Of a DNA stretch of 37,820 nt, positions 7,145 to 15,648 are shown piece after piece; positions within the stretch are counted from its first letter, which is position 1; each line of letters begins with the position of its first letter. The stretch covers positions 1 through 37,820 of the forward strand of contig CAJWUE010000010.1 in assembly GCA_913047775.1 (NCBI GenBank). The letters are read 5' to 3'. Made by a program: the position numbers and the translations under genes. Source of the stretch: GCA-002731945 sp913047775 (GTDB taxonomy: Bacteria > Pseudomonadota > Alphaproteobacteria > MED-G09). The notes under the pieces were generated by a model that was given only the letters and a program-made list of their open reading frames with translations, was not told the origin of the DNA and did no database searches.

Positions 7145-8167
7145 ATGAAATTCCTTGATCAAGCTAAAATATATACTCGCTCCGGAGATGGCGGAAATGG
7201 TTGCATCAGTTTTCGAAGAGAAAAATATGTCGAATTTGGAGGGCCAAATGGAGGAGATGGTGGAAAAGGTGGAGACGTTATTATTAGATGCGTTGAGGGC
7301 CTTAATACGCTTATTGATTACAGATTTAAGCAACATTTCAATGCAAGAAGTGGTTCCCCAGGAGCAGGAAGTAATAAAACTGGGAAATCAGGTGAAAATT
7401 TAGTTTTAGAGGTCCCGACGGGAACAACGGTTCTTGAAGAAGATAATGAGAATATTATTTCTGATTTAACAACGGTAGGACAGGAAATAGTTCTTCTTAA
7501 TGGAGGTAATGGCGGATTTGGTAATAATCATTTTAAAACTGCAGAAAATCAATCGCCTAGACATGCAAATGATGGGCAAGCAGGAAAAGAACAATGGATA
7601 TGGTTTAGACTAAAATTAATTGCTGATCTGGGTCTATTGGGTCTCCCCAATGCAGGAAAATCAACTTTTTTATCAACTATTACCAGCGCTGAACCTAAAA
7701 TTGCTGACTATCCTTTTACTACAATCCATCCTGTTTTAGGCATTGCAAATCATAAATCTAATGAAATCACGATAGCTGACATACCAGGTCTTATTGAGGG
7801 TGCTCATGGTGGAAAAGGTCTAGGAGATAGATTTCTCGGGCATATTGAAAGATGCAACACACTCTTACACCTTATAGATTCCTCAAATCAAAATCCGATC
7901 AAAGATTGGGATACAGTCCGCAATGAGGTTATTTCATATTCTATAGAACTTGCGGATAAGGAAGAAATAATTGCATTATCAAAAACAGACACAATAAGTG
8001 AAGAGGAATTGAAGGAAAAAACAGAATTGTTAAAGAAGCATACTGGGAAAAAAGTTATTTCTATATCTTCAATAACAAAAGAAGGGATAGAGGAGGCGCT
8101 TGATTATATTATTGCAAATCTTATGAACGTCGAAGAAAATGACGAGGACCAAAAATGGACACCATAA
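7145..8167 (+). CDS. obgE: Obg family GTPase (ribosome assembly)
   Basis: A 340-residue Obg/CgtA GTPase involved in late 50S assembly and stress control. The glycine-rich Obg fold covers residues 1 to about 158 (GDGGNGC, GGPNGGDGGKGGD). The G domain has the P-loop GLPNAGKS (166-173), the switch region with DYPFTT, and DIPGLIEGAHGGKGLGDRFL (G3). SKTD serves as the base-recognition motif and SISS follows. There is no C-terminal OCT domain, as usual in proteobacteria. It lies 62 bases after rpmA and its 3' end overlaps proB by 13 bases; rplU-rpmA-obgE is a widely conserved order. Confidence 0.96.
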   Translation: MKFLDQAKIYTRSGDGGNGCISFRREKYVEFGGPNGGDGGKGGDVIIRCVEGLNTLIDYRFKQHFNARSGSPGAGSNKTGKSGENLVLEVPTGTTVLEEDNENIISDLTTVGQEIVLLNGGNGGFGNNHFKTAENQSPRHANDGQAGKEQWIWFRLKLIADLGLLGLPNAGKSTFLSTITSAEPKIADYPFTTIHPVLGIANHKSNEITIADIPGLIEGAHGGKGLGDRFLGHIERCNTLLHLIDSSNQNPIKDWDTVRNEVISYSIELADKEEIIALSKTDTISEEELKEKTELLKKHTGKKVISISSITKEGIEEALDYIIANLMNVEENDEDQKWTP

Positions 8168-9285
8168 AAAATATAAAAGATTGTGCAAGAATAGTAGTAA
8201 AAATTGGATCCTCTTTAGTTGTTAAAGGAAATAAAGACATTAATGAAGAATTTTTGAAAAATATTTCAGAAGATCTTCTAGAACTGAACAAGCTCGGCAA
8301 GGAAATAGTTATAGTTTCATCAGGCGCCATAGCTTTAGGAAGAAAACATCAGAAAGACAAAAAGTTGACTTTGGCAGAAAGTCAGGCTGCCTCAGCAATA
8401 GGACAAATAGAGTTAATAAATGGATGGAAAAAAGTACTTGAAAAGAAAGGTTTAAAAACAGCACAAATCTTGATAACTGCCAACGATACCGAGAACAGAA
8501 AGAGATATCTTAATGCCCGAGCAACATTTGATGAGCTTTTAAAGGAAGAGTACATCCCCATTGTTAATGAAAACGATACGGTTGCAACTTCAGAGATAAA
8601 ATACGGAGACAATGATAGATTGGCAGCAAGGATTTCGGGAATGATTTCAGCGGATAGTTTGGTTTTACTTTCAAATGTTGAAGGTTTGTATTCTAAAGAC
8701 CCCTCAAAGGAAAAAGCCGAAATAATAAGAGAAGTTAACAATATCGACAAAAATATTATTTCTATGGCTGGAGGAGCAAGTGATATGGGCCAAGGCGGGA
8801 TGGTAACAAAGATTGAAGCTGCTAAGATCTCAACCAAATCTGGTTGTTATATGATTATATCATCTGGAAAAAAAATTAACCCTCTAATTTCACTAGAAAA
8901 GGGAAAATTTGGAACATGGTTTCTACCGCAACCAGGGAATAAGAATTCTTTAAAGAAGTGGATCTCTGGAAGTATAAATCCATCGGGAACATTATATATT
9001 GATAATGGTGCACATAAGGCTTTAATGAATGGAAAAAGCCTACTGCCTGCGGGAATTTTTAATTTCGAAGGAACTTTTGAAAAAGGTGACACCATAATTA
9101 TTGAGTTGGAAAATAATAATGAAGTTGCAAGAGGCTTGATAAGTTTTAATTCAGCCGATCTTGAAAAGATTATTGGTAAGAAATCAGAAGAAATTGAGAA
9201 CATATTGGGTTATCTTGAAAGGCCTGAAGTAGTACACAGAAATAATCTAGTTTATTCTGGAGATAAAATAAAAGGCAATGACTGA
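8155..9285 (+). CDS. proB: Glutamate 5-kinase
   Basis: Phosphorylates L-glutamate to gamma-glutamyl phosphate, the first step of proline synthesis. At 376 residues it is the full-length form: an amino-acid-kinase domain (VVKIGSSLV near residue 15, VSSGAIALG, NENDTVAT, GDNDRLAARISG, LLSNVEGLYS, GGASDMGQGGM) followed by a C-terminal PUA domain from about residue 277 (SGTLYIDNGAHKAL, GKSLLPAGI). In studied enzymes the kinase domain is feedback-inhibited by proline. The ATG lies 13 bases inside obgE, and the stop overlaps proA by 8 bases, so the three are translationally coupled. Confidence 0.97.
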   Translation: MDTIKNIKDCARIVVKIGSSLVVKGNKDINEEFLKNISEDLLELNKLGKEIVIVSSGAIALGRKHQKDKKLTLAESQAASAIGQIELINGWKKVLEKKGLKTAQILITANDTENRKRYLNARATFDELLKEEYIPIVNENDTVATSEIKYGDNDRLAARISGMISADSLVLLSNVEGLYSKDPSKEKAEIIREVNNIDKNIISMAGGASDMGQGGMVTKIEAAKISTKSGCYMIISSGKKINPLISLEKGKFGTWFLPQPGNKNSLKKWISGSINPSGTLYIDNGAHKALMNGKSLLPAGIFNFEGTFEKGDTIIIELENNNEVARGLISFNSADLEKIIGKKSEEIENILGYLERPEVVHRNNLVYSGDKIKGND

Positions 9286-10543
9286 AAAAATAAAAAAAAT
9301 ACTTTTAGAAATAGGTAAGGAAGCGAGAAAAGCTTCTCAGCAACTAGCCATGGCCGATAGTAAAATTAAAGACAATGCCTTAGCTTTAATGGGAAGATCT
9401 ATAATCGAAGATAAAAAAATAATTATTCAGGAAAATCAAATTGATATTGAGAAAGCTAAGGAAAATAATATTTCTAATGCCTTTCTGGATCGCCTTACAT
9501 TAAATGAAGAAAGAATAGAATCTATTGCTATAGGTTTAAAAGAAATTTCAAATTTAAATGATCCTGTTGGCGAACAGATCGGAAGGTGGAAACGGCCTAA
9601 TGGTCTAGACATTGCAAGGGTTAGAACCCCATTAGGAGTCATAGGTGTAATTTATGAAAGCAGGCCTAATGTTACTGCTGACGCTGGCGCCTTATGCCTT
9701 AAGGCGGGAAATGCCGTAATACTTAGAGGCGGATCAGAAAGTTATAATTCCTCAAAAGCTATACATAGATGTCTAGTGAAAGGACTTGAGGCAGCAGGTT
9801 TGTCTGGAACATCTATACAAATAGTTCCTACTACTGATCGAGAAGCGGTAGGATATTTACTTTCTGGACTAGATGGAAGTCTGGATGTAATAGTCCCGAG
9901 AGGTGGAAAAAGCTTAGTAGCTAGGGTTCAAAAAGAAGCAAGGATTCCCGTCTTCGGACATCTTGAGGGAATTTGTCATCTTTATGTGGATAAGGATGCA
10001 GATGTTGAAAAAGCTGAAAAAATTGTAGTTAATGCAAAAATGAGAAGACCAGGAATATGCGGCGCTGCGGAAACCTTACTTATTGATGAAGCCAAAGCCA
10101 ATACTATGTTACCAATTTTAGCTAATGCTTTAGAAGAATCAGGTTGCGAGTTAAGAGGGTGTAATAGAACAAGAAATATCATTAACAGTCTAATTCCGGC
10201 TGAAGAAAAGGACTGGACTACAGAATATCTCGATTCTGTAATAAGCATTAGAATTGTTGATGGTATTAGAGGGGCAATTGATCATATAAATTCATATTCT
10301 ACCAACCACACTGATTCCATAATCACAGAGAATAAATCAACTGCTGAAGTCTTTCTTAAAGAAATTGATAGCGCTATAGTCATGCACAACACCTCAACTC
10401 AGTTCGCAGATGGTGGAGAATTTGGAATGGGTGCAGAAATTGGTATAGCTACAGGAAGATTCCATGCACGAGGTCCTGTTGGAGTTGAGCAGCTTACAAG
10501 CTTCAAATATGTGGTTCGTGGAACGGGGCAAACTAGACCTTAA
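9278..10543 (+). CDS. proA: Gamma-glutamyl phosphate reductase
   Basis: Reduces gamma-glutamyl phosphate with NADPH to glutamate semialdehyde, the second step of proline synthesis. The 421-residue length is typical. Recognisable are IYESRPNVTADAGALCLKAGNA and ILRGGSES in the cofactor domain, VPRGGKSLV, the catalytic Cys in RRPGICGAAETLL (about residue 258), and the C-terminal FADGGEFGMGAEIGIATGR with HARGPVGVEQLTS. It overlaps proB by 8 bases, so the kinase and reductase, which share an unstable intermediate, are made together. The third enzyme, ProC, is not in the window. Confidence 0.97.
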   Translation: MTEKIKKILLEIGKEARKASQQLAMADSKIKDNALALMGRSIIEDKKIIIQENQIDIEKAKENNISNAFLDRLTLNEERIESIAIGLKEISNLNDPVGEQIGRWKRPNGLDIARVRTPLGVIGVIYESRPNVTADAGALCLKAGNAVILRGGSESYNSSKAIHRCLVKGLEAAGLSGTSIQIVPTTDREAVGYLLSGLDGSLDVIVPRGGKSLVARVQKEARIPVFGHLEGICHLYVDKDADVEKAEKIVVNAKMRRPGICGAAETLLIDEAKANTMLPILANALEESGCELRGCNRTRNIINSLIPAEEKDWTTEYLDSVISIRIVDGIRGAIDHINSYSTNHTDSIITENKSTAEVFLKEIDSAIVMHNTSTQFADGGEFGMGAEIGIATGRFHARGPVGVEQLTSFKYVVRGTGQTRP

Positions 10544-10552
10544 GATAAAAAA

Positions 10553-11149
10553 GTGGAAGAAAATCTTTTACCCATATTTGAAGGATCCAGAGTTGGCCTC
10601 TTTGGCGGCTCTTTTAATCCAGCGCATGAATGGCATTATCAAGTGTCAAATAGGGCACTAACCAAATTTAAATTAGACAAAGTCATATGGCTTGTTTCTC
10701 CAAATAATCCATTGAAAGAAATTCATAATCTGATGGGATATGATGAAAGATTAAAAAGTGCTCAAAAGCAGGCAAGATCTTTGGATTTCTTCGTTAGCGA
10801 TTTCGAGAAAAAAATTCAATCGGAATATTCAATTGACACCGTAAGAAAAATAATGGAATTGCATCCAAAGACAAAATTTATTTGGATAATGGGATCAGAC
10901 TGTGCTGCTGAGATTGAGAAATGGAGAGAATGGAAGAATTTTCTAGAAACCCTGCCAATAGCAATTTACCCAAGACCCTCCTTTACGGCTGATTCCGGAA
11001 AATTAAGAATTATAAAGGAGTTTTGTAAGAATATAGATGATCTTGAGAATTTCGACATAATACAAGAAAAACCGCCATGTATAACTTTTATTCCTGGTCC
11101 AATGAGCGATATTTCTTCTACGACAATCAGGGAAAGTAAAATTGACTAA
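10553..11149 (+). CDS. nadD: Nicotinate-nucleotide adenylyltransferase
   Basis: Transfers AMP from ATP to nicotinate mononucleotide in NAD synthesis. The 198-residue protein has GLFGGSFNPAHEWH (His25 and His28 of the nucleotidyltransferase HxxH motif), IMGSDCAAEIEKWREW in the middle and ISSTTIRES at the end, which matches the ISSTxIR signature. It starts at GTG 10553, 9 bases after proA; no ATG precedes the GGSFNP motif. The order obgE-proBA-nadD-rsfS-rlmH is common in alphaproteobacteria. It overlaps rsfS by 8 bases. Confidence 0.93.
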   Translation: MEENLLPIFEGSRVGLFGGSFNPAHEWHYQVSNRALTKFKLDKVIWLVSPNNPLKEIHNLMGYDERLKSAQKQARSLDFFVSDFEKKIQSEYSIDTVRKIMELHPKTKFIWIMGSDCAAEIEKWREWKNFLETLPIAIYPRPSFTADSGKLRIIKEFCKNIDDLENFDIIQEKPPCITFIPGPMSDISSTTIRESKID

Positions 11150-11483
11150 TATAATCGAAAAAATTCTGTTTAAGCTCGAAGATGATAAAGCATTAAATAT
11201 TGTAAAGCTCAACCTTAAAGGAAAAACAGATGTAGCGGATTTTCTTGTTATTGCAACTGGAACATCAAGCCGTCACGTTAGTTCCATTTCTGAACATTTA
11301 ATAGATGAATTCAAAAAATTAGGAGTTATTGGAATTAAACCTGAAGGTTTGACTAGGGGAGATTGGGTCTTAATCGACGGAGGAGACATAATTGTCCATA
11401 TTTTCCGGAAAGAAGTTAGACAATTTTATAACTTGGAAAAGTTATGGGATTCTTCTGTTAATCAGAATAACAAAAGCTTTTAG
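11142..11483 (+). CDS. rsfS: Ribosome silencing factor RsfS
   Basis: A 113-residue RsfS/Iojap protein, which binds uL14 on the large subunit and blocks joining of the subunits under starvation. Key blocks are DVADFLVIATGTSSRHV, EGLTRGDWVLIDGGDIIVHIF and EVRQFYNLEKLW. The start is the TTG at 11142 within the last codons of nadD (8-base overlap); the resulting N-terminus TNIIEKI matches the family. It is followed 4 bases later by rlmH. Confidence 0.92.
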   Translation: MTNIIEKILFKLEDDKALNIVKLNLKGKTDVADFLVIATGTSSRHVSSISEHLIDEFKKLGVIGIKPEGLTRGDWVLIDGGDIIVHIFRKEVRQFYNLEKLWDSSVNQNNKSF

Positions 11484-11487
11484 TTAT

Positions 11488-11964
11488 ATGATTATCACTA
11501 TCCAATCGATTGGAATTATAAAAAACAGTCCTATTTTCGAACTCCAAGAAGATTACAAAAATAGAATTACCAATCAAGGAAAATTAATTGGTATAAAGGA
11601 TGTAATAATTAACGAAAATCGATCCTCAAAGAAAAAAGATTTAAAAGCGCGTATACAAGAGGAATTTTCCAGACTAACAAAGGATAAAGATAAAAATTCC
11701 TTCAAAATCTTACTGGATAAGAAGGGTAAGAGAGTGGATTCTAAAAATATATCTCAGTTGATTAAGGATATTATGAAAAATGGACAAAACATAAATTTTT
11801 ATATAGGCGGATCCGACGGAATACCTAATAAGAATTATAACGACTTTGATAAAATAATTTCTTTTGGAGAGTTAACTTGGCCCCATAGAATGTTTAGAAT
11901 AATGCTTATGGAACAAATTTACAGAGCTCTTACTATTATTAATAATCATCCTTATCATAAATGA
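11488..11964 (+). CDS. rlmH: 23S rRNA pseudouridine-1915 N3-methyltransferase
   Basis: A SPOUT-class methyltransferase of 158 residues, near the usual 155. The knotted C-terminal part is clear: FYIGGSDGIPNK (SAM-binding loop), ISFGELTWPHRMFRIMLMEQIYRAL and the invariant ending HPYHK. It methylates pseudouridine 1915 in helix 69 of 23S rRNA on assembled ribosomes. The frame is open upstream to 11392, but that part overlaps rsfS; the ATG at 11488, 4 bases after the rsfS stop, gives the normal N-terminus. The last 4 bases overlap the start of the protease gene. Confidence 0.95.
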   Translation: MIITIQSIGIIKNSPIFELQEDYKNRITNQGKLIGIKDVIINENRSSKKKDLKARIQEEFSRLTKDKDKNSFKILLDKKGKRVDSKNISQLIKDIMKNGQNINFYIGGSDGIPNKNYNDFDKIISFGELTWPHRMFRIMLMEQIYRALTIINNHPYHK

Positions 11965-13295
11965 AAATGGTCATTCACACACATAGACTGATTAAAAAAA
12001 CCATTTTTGCCTTTCTTATTGGCGCAATAGTGCTGGCAAGCGAAAATTTGTTGGCGAAAGAATCTATTTCTGAAGAAAATAAAATACTAATAGAAAAGGT
12101 ATTTGATTTGGTGGATGAAGAGTATATAGATTCTACTGATGAAAATGATCTAGTCGAATCTGCAATTAATGGTATGTTGCAATCCTTAGACCCTCATTCA
12201 ATATATTTATCTCCTCGCGATTTTAACGACCTGCAGAATGATACCAAAGGTGAATTTGGAGGCCTTGGTATTGAAGTCACTATGGAAAATGGTGTTATTA
12301 AGGTTATTGCTCCAATTGATGATACTCCTGCTCAAATTGCTGGAGTACTCGAAGGTGATTATATTACACATATAGATAATGAGCCTATTCTAGGAAAAAG
12401 CCTCAATGAATCCGTAAAACTTATGAGAGGAAAACCAAACAGTGAAATCAGAATAACCTTAGTAAGGGAAAATGTTGATGAAGCATTTGATCTTAAAATT
12501 GTAAGAGCAATTATTAAAATACCAGGTGTATCCGTTAAGACTATTGGAAACAAACAAACAATTGGATATATAAGGATTTCTGCCTTTAATGAAAAAACCT
12601 CGGAAAAACTTTTTCAGGAACTAAGTATGCCACAAAATAATGATTATTCTATAGTTAAAGGCTACATTCTTGATCTCAGACGAAACCCAGGAGGTCTATT
12701 AAGACAGGCAATAGAGGTGACTAATATGTTTCTTGAGAAAGGTGAGATCGTATCGACAAAGAGACCAAGATTTCAGAACACGACACGATCTTTTAATGCC
12801 AAACCTGGAGATATTATCCATGGAATGCCTCTAATTATCCTTGTAAACGGCGGATCTGCTTCTGCTTCAGAGATTGTCGCTGGCGCACTTCAAGATAATC
12901 ATAGAGCCATTTTAATAGGCACTAAAACTTTTGGAAAGGGTTCGGTTCAAACACTTTATCCAATCGGAAAAAATAGTTTTTTCTTCCAGAGCTCAGAAAA
13001 TCTAGGTGCTGTAAAGTTAACCACAGCTGAATATTTCACCCCATCAGGAAAATCCATTCAGGCGAAAGGGATTATTCCAGATATAGTCGTTGAACAAAAA
13101 ATAAATAAAGATATTAACCCAGAGAATTATGTTGTTGGAGAGACACACCTAAAAAAATATATTAAAAATTCTAAAAAAGAAGAAAAAATGTCTGGATCTT
13201 CATCTTACATACCTGGAAATAAAATAGAAGATACACAGCTTAATCTAGCTATAAACTTACTTAATCAACTTTCAATATCTAAAGATAAATCATAA
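11961..13295 (+). CDS. ctpA: S41 family C-terminal processing protease
   Basis: A 444-residue carboxyl-terminal processing protease exported to the periplasm. Residues 11-33 form a basic stretch plus hydrophobic core ending in LLA-KE (signal peptide). The PDZ domain lies at about 96-170 (GGLGIEVTMENG...IDNEPILG). The S41 catalytic domain has the nucleophile Ser in NGGSASASEIVAGAL (residues 297-310) and the general base Lys326 in TFGKGSVQ. Such enzymes trim or degrade periplasmic and outer-membrane proteins. Relatives commonly follow an EnvC-type murein hydrolase activator in alphaproteobacteria; none is present here. A second ATG at 11967 is an alternative start. Confidence 0.92.
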   Translation: MKMVIHTHRLIKKTIFAFLIGAIVLASENLLAKESISEENKILIEKVFDLVDEEYIDSTDENDLVESAINGMLQSLDPHSIYLSPRDFNDLQNDTKGEFGGLGIEVTMENGVIKVIAPIDDTPAQIAGVLEGDYITHIDNEPILGKSLNESVKLMRGKPNSEIRITLVRENVDEAFDLKIVRAIIKIPGVSVKTIGNKQTIGYIRISAFNEKTSEKLFQELSMPQNNDYSIVKGYILDLRRNPGGLLRQAIEVTNMFLEKGEIVSTKRPRFQNTTRSFNAKPGDIIHGMPLIILVNGGSASASEIVAGALQDNHRAILIGTKTFGKGSVQTLYPIGKNSFFFQSSENLGAVKLTTAEYFTPSGKSIQAKGIIPDIVVEQKINKDINPENYVVGETHLKKYIKNSKKEEKMSGSSSYIPGNKIEDTQLNLAINLLNQLSISKDKS

Positions 13296-13317
13296 AAATT
13301 TGTGAAGGTTACAAAAG

Positions 13318-13818
13318 TTGGAAAAGAAAATTATAAAACTTAGGGATTGTGTCGGAATTATTTTAGCCAGAAAAGATGGTAAAATATGGACAGGTAAAAG
13401 AAAGTTAGGCATAGGCGTAAGAATCGGAGAGAAAAATCTCTGGCAAATGCCTCAAGGGGGTATTGATGAAGGAGAGACCCCTGAAGAAGCGGCCTTTCGG
13501 GAATTAAAGGAAGAAACTGGAAGCGATTCAGCTATTATAATTTTGGAGATAAAAGAATGGCTAGAATATTATTTACCTAAAGGATTAATAGGGAAAGCTC
13601 TGGGTGGAAAATACGAAGGACAGAGACAAAAATGGTTCTTAATGTTTTTTACTGGTGATGATGGAGAATTTAATCTTAATACTCATAAACCGGAATTTGA
13701 AGAGTGGGCGTGGCGCGATCTTGAATCGATGCCTGAATTGGTAGTTGATTTTAAAAAGGACGTTTATCAAGAAATTGTTAAGAAACTTTCACCAGTGAAG
13801 GAAAAATTAAATACTTAA
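13318..13818 (+). CDS. rppH: RNA pyrophosphohydrolase (Nudix)
   Basis: A 166-residue Nudix hydrolase that removes pyrophosphate from 5' triphosphate RNA ends and so triggers mRNA decay. The Nudix box is complete at residues 47-69 (GGIDEGE...REL-KEETGS). WQMPQGGID and the later KWFLMFF, PEFEEWAWRDL and VDFKKDVYQEIV match RppH rather than the diadenosine-specific or MutT branches, though dinucleotide polyphosphate hydrolysis is possible. The start is TTG 13318, with GAAGG 9-10 bases upstream. Its stop overlaps the convergent atpC stop by 4 bases. Confidence 0.92.
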   Translation: MEKKIIKLRDCVGIILARKDGKIWTGKRKLGIGVRIGEKNLWQMPQGGIDEGETPEEAAFRELKEETGSDSAIIILEIKEWLEYYLPKGLIGKALGGKYEGQRQKWFLMFFTGDDGEFNLNTHKPEFEEWAWRDLESMPELVVDFKKDVYQEIVKKLSPVKEKLNT

Positions 13819-13848
13819 TCCTTATTCACTAAAAGTATTTCTTTTTTT
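13809..13848 (+). terminator. Candidate AT-rich intrinsic terminator after rppH
   Basis: An 8-base inverted repeat (AAATACTT 13809-13816, AAGTATTT 13833-13840) with a 16-base loop is followed by C and seven T. It spans the rppH stop and lies within the last codons of the convergent atpC. Only one G-C pair is in the stem, so it would be weak. Confidence 0.3.
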
Positions 13849-14204
13849 GTATTTAAATCTTCTTTTTCCTTATCAGATTCTGCTTTATCTAGATCCTTGT
13901 CCACTTCATCCAATAGTTGACTATGTTCATCAGAAGAAGATTCCGTTAAATTAAAGGATCTTTCGGCTAAAAGAGTGATACCTTCTGAGGAAACATCGGC
14001 AAAACCACCATCCACGAGATATTTCTTAACGTTACTATTTATAGTAACTTCTACTACCCCAACCCTTAATGAGGTCATAAAGGGGGCATGATTAGGAAGT
14101 ATTCCGGCATCGCCTTCTTTACCCGGTAAGATGATCATATCCACCTCACCAGAAAAGATTAACGATTCTGGAGAAACAAAATCAAAATTGATCTTTGTGG
14201 CCAT
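13815..14204 (-). CDS. atpC: ATP synthase F1 epsilon subunit
   Basis: A 129-residue epsilon subunit of the central stalk. The N-terminal beta-sandwich carries the family signatures FDFVSPESLIFSGEVDMIILPGKEGDAGILPNHAPFMTSLRVGVV and YLVDGGFADVSSEGITLLAE, here read in separate pieces along residues 5-80. The C-terminal part is short and very acidic/lysine-rich, and would form the helical hairpin that can inhibit ATP hydrolysis. Last gene of atpHAGDC, 5 bases after atpD. Its 3' end overlaps that of rppH by 4 bases. Confidence 0.94.
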   Translation of the reverse strand: MATKINFDFVSPESLIFSGEVDMIILPGKEGDAGILPNHAPFMTSLRVGVVEVTINSNVKKYLVDGGFADVSSEGITLLAERSFNLTESSSDEHSQLLDEVDKDLDKAESDKEKEDLNTKKEILLVNKD

Positions 14205-14209
14205 AATGA

Positions 14210-15631
14210 TTATTCGTCCTCAGAAATTTTTTTAGCTTTAGCGATAGCGTCATCGATATTCCCAATCATAAAAAATGCCGATTCTGGTAGATCATCATAT
14301 TCACCTTCACACAGACCTTTGAAGCCCTTAATAGTGTCTTCAAGATCAACTAACAAACCTGGTGCTCCAGTAAATACTTCAGCCACATGGAAAGGTTGAG
14401 AAAAAAATCTTTCAATTTTTCTTGCTCTTGTAACTATTAACTTGTCATCTTCGCTTAACTCATCCATTCCTAGAATGGCAATAATATCTTGAAGAGATTT
14501 ATATTTTTGTAGGATTGCTTGAACAGCCCTCGCAACATTATAATGTTCTTCACCGACAATATCTGCTTCCATAATCGTACTTGTTGAATCAAGCGGATCA
14601 ACAGCAGGATAAATACCTTTTTCCGAAATTGCCCTTGATAAGGTTGTGGTGGCATCCAAATGGGAGAAGGATGTTGCGGGAGCGGGATCAGTCAGATCAT
14701 CAGCAGGAACATAAATTGCCTGAACGGATGTAATGGAACCTTTATTCGTGGATGTGATTCTTTCTTGAAGATTACCCATATCTATTGCAAGAGTAGGTTG
14801 GTATCCAACTGCTGATGGAATCCGACCTAAAAGGGCAGAAACCTCGGAACCAGCTTGAGTGAAACGGAAAATATTGTCAACGAAGAATAAAACGTCTTGA
14901 CCTTGATCACGAAAATGTTCGGCAACCGTAAGTCCTGATAAACCAACTCTGGCTCTTGCTCCTGGAGGTTCATTCATCTGTCCGTATACCAATGAACATT
15001 TCGAACCTTTTCCTCCGCCCTCTTTGTTAACACCGGATTCTATCATTTCCCAATATAAGTCATTTCCTTCGCGGGTTCTTTCACCAACTCCTGCAAAAAC
15101 TGAATATCCGCCATGAGATTTTGCGACATTATTTATAAGCTCCATAATTAAAATTGTTTTTCCTACACCCGCTCCACCAAAAAGTCCTATCTTGCCGCCT
15201 TTAGCATAGGGACATAAGAGGTCGACGACCTTAATTCCCGTAACAAGCACTTCTCTTTCTGTAGATTGTTCAATAAATTCTGGGGCAGACTGATGAATAG
15301 ATTTTTTCTCTTTTGCCTTGATATCTCCAAGTTCATCAACCGGCTCTCCAACAACATTAATGATACGTCCAAGAGTACCCTCACCAACTGGCACCGAAAT
15401 AGGTTCTCCTGTGCTTATTACATCCTGTCCCCTTTTCAGTCCTTCCGTTTTATCCATAGCTATAGTCCTAACGGTGTTTTCCCCTAGATGTTGTGCTACC
15501 TCCAAAACTAGCTTACTTCCATTTTGCTCTATCTCGAGGGCTTCAAGTATTGCCGGCAAATGGTTTTCAAATTTGACATCGACGACAGCTCCCATAATTT
15601 GAACTACTTTTCCTTGATTGATTTCACTCAT
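14210..15631 (-). CDS. atpD: ATP synthase F1 beta subunit
   Basis: The catalytic subunit of F1, 473 residues, normal length. The P-loop is GGAGVGKT at residues 152-159, followed by GVGERTREGNDLYWEM with the catalytic Glu, and the Walker B region DVLFFVDNIFRFTQAGSEVSALLGR. PSAVGYQPTLA and the DELSEDD (DELSEEDK-like) C-terminal lever are present. It makes ATP at the alpha/beta interface, driven by rotation of gamma. It lies 17 bases after atpG with a GAGGAAT ribosome binding site. Confidence 0.99.
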   Translation of the reverse strand: MSEINQGKVVQIMGAVVDVKFENHLPAILEALEIEQNGSKLVLEVAQHLGENTVRTIAMDKTEGLKRGQDVISTGEPISVPVGEGTLGRIINVVGEPVDELGDIKAKEKKSIHQSAPEFIEQSTEREVLVTGIKVVDLLCPYAKGGKIGLFGGAGVGKTILIMELINNVAKSHGGYSVFAGVGERTREGNDLYWEMIESGVNKEGGGKGSKCSLVYGQMNEPPGARARVGLSGLTVAEHFRDQGQDVLFFVDNIFRFTQAGSEVSALLGRIPSAVGYQPTLAIDMGNLQERITSTNKGSITSVQAIYVPADDLTDPAPATSFSHLDATTTLSRAISEKGIYPAVDPLDSTSTIMEADIVGEEHYNVARAVQAILQKYKSLQDIIAILGMDELSEDDKLIVTRARKIERFFSQPFHVAEVFTGAPGLLVDLEDTIKGFKGLCEGEYDDLPESAFFMIGNIDDAIAKAKKISEDE

Positions 15632-15648
15632 AATATTCCTCTTTTAGT

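Noticed and set aside
8382..8837. 151-residue open frame on the - strand opposite proB
   Set aside because: It lies wholly inside a well-conserved kinase gene, has no family motif or ribosome binding site, and its hydrophobic composition is what antisense of an AT-rich gene gives.
11392..11487. Upstream extension of rlmH into rsfS
   Set aside because: The added 32 residues are rsfS sequence read in another frame; the ATG at 11488 restores the usual protein length.
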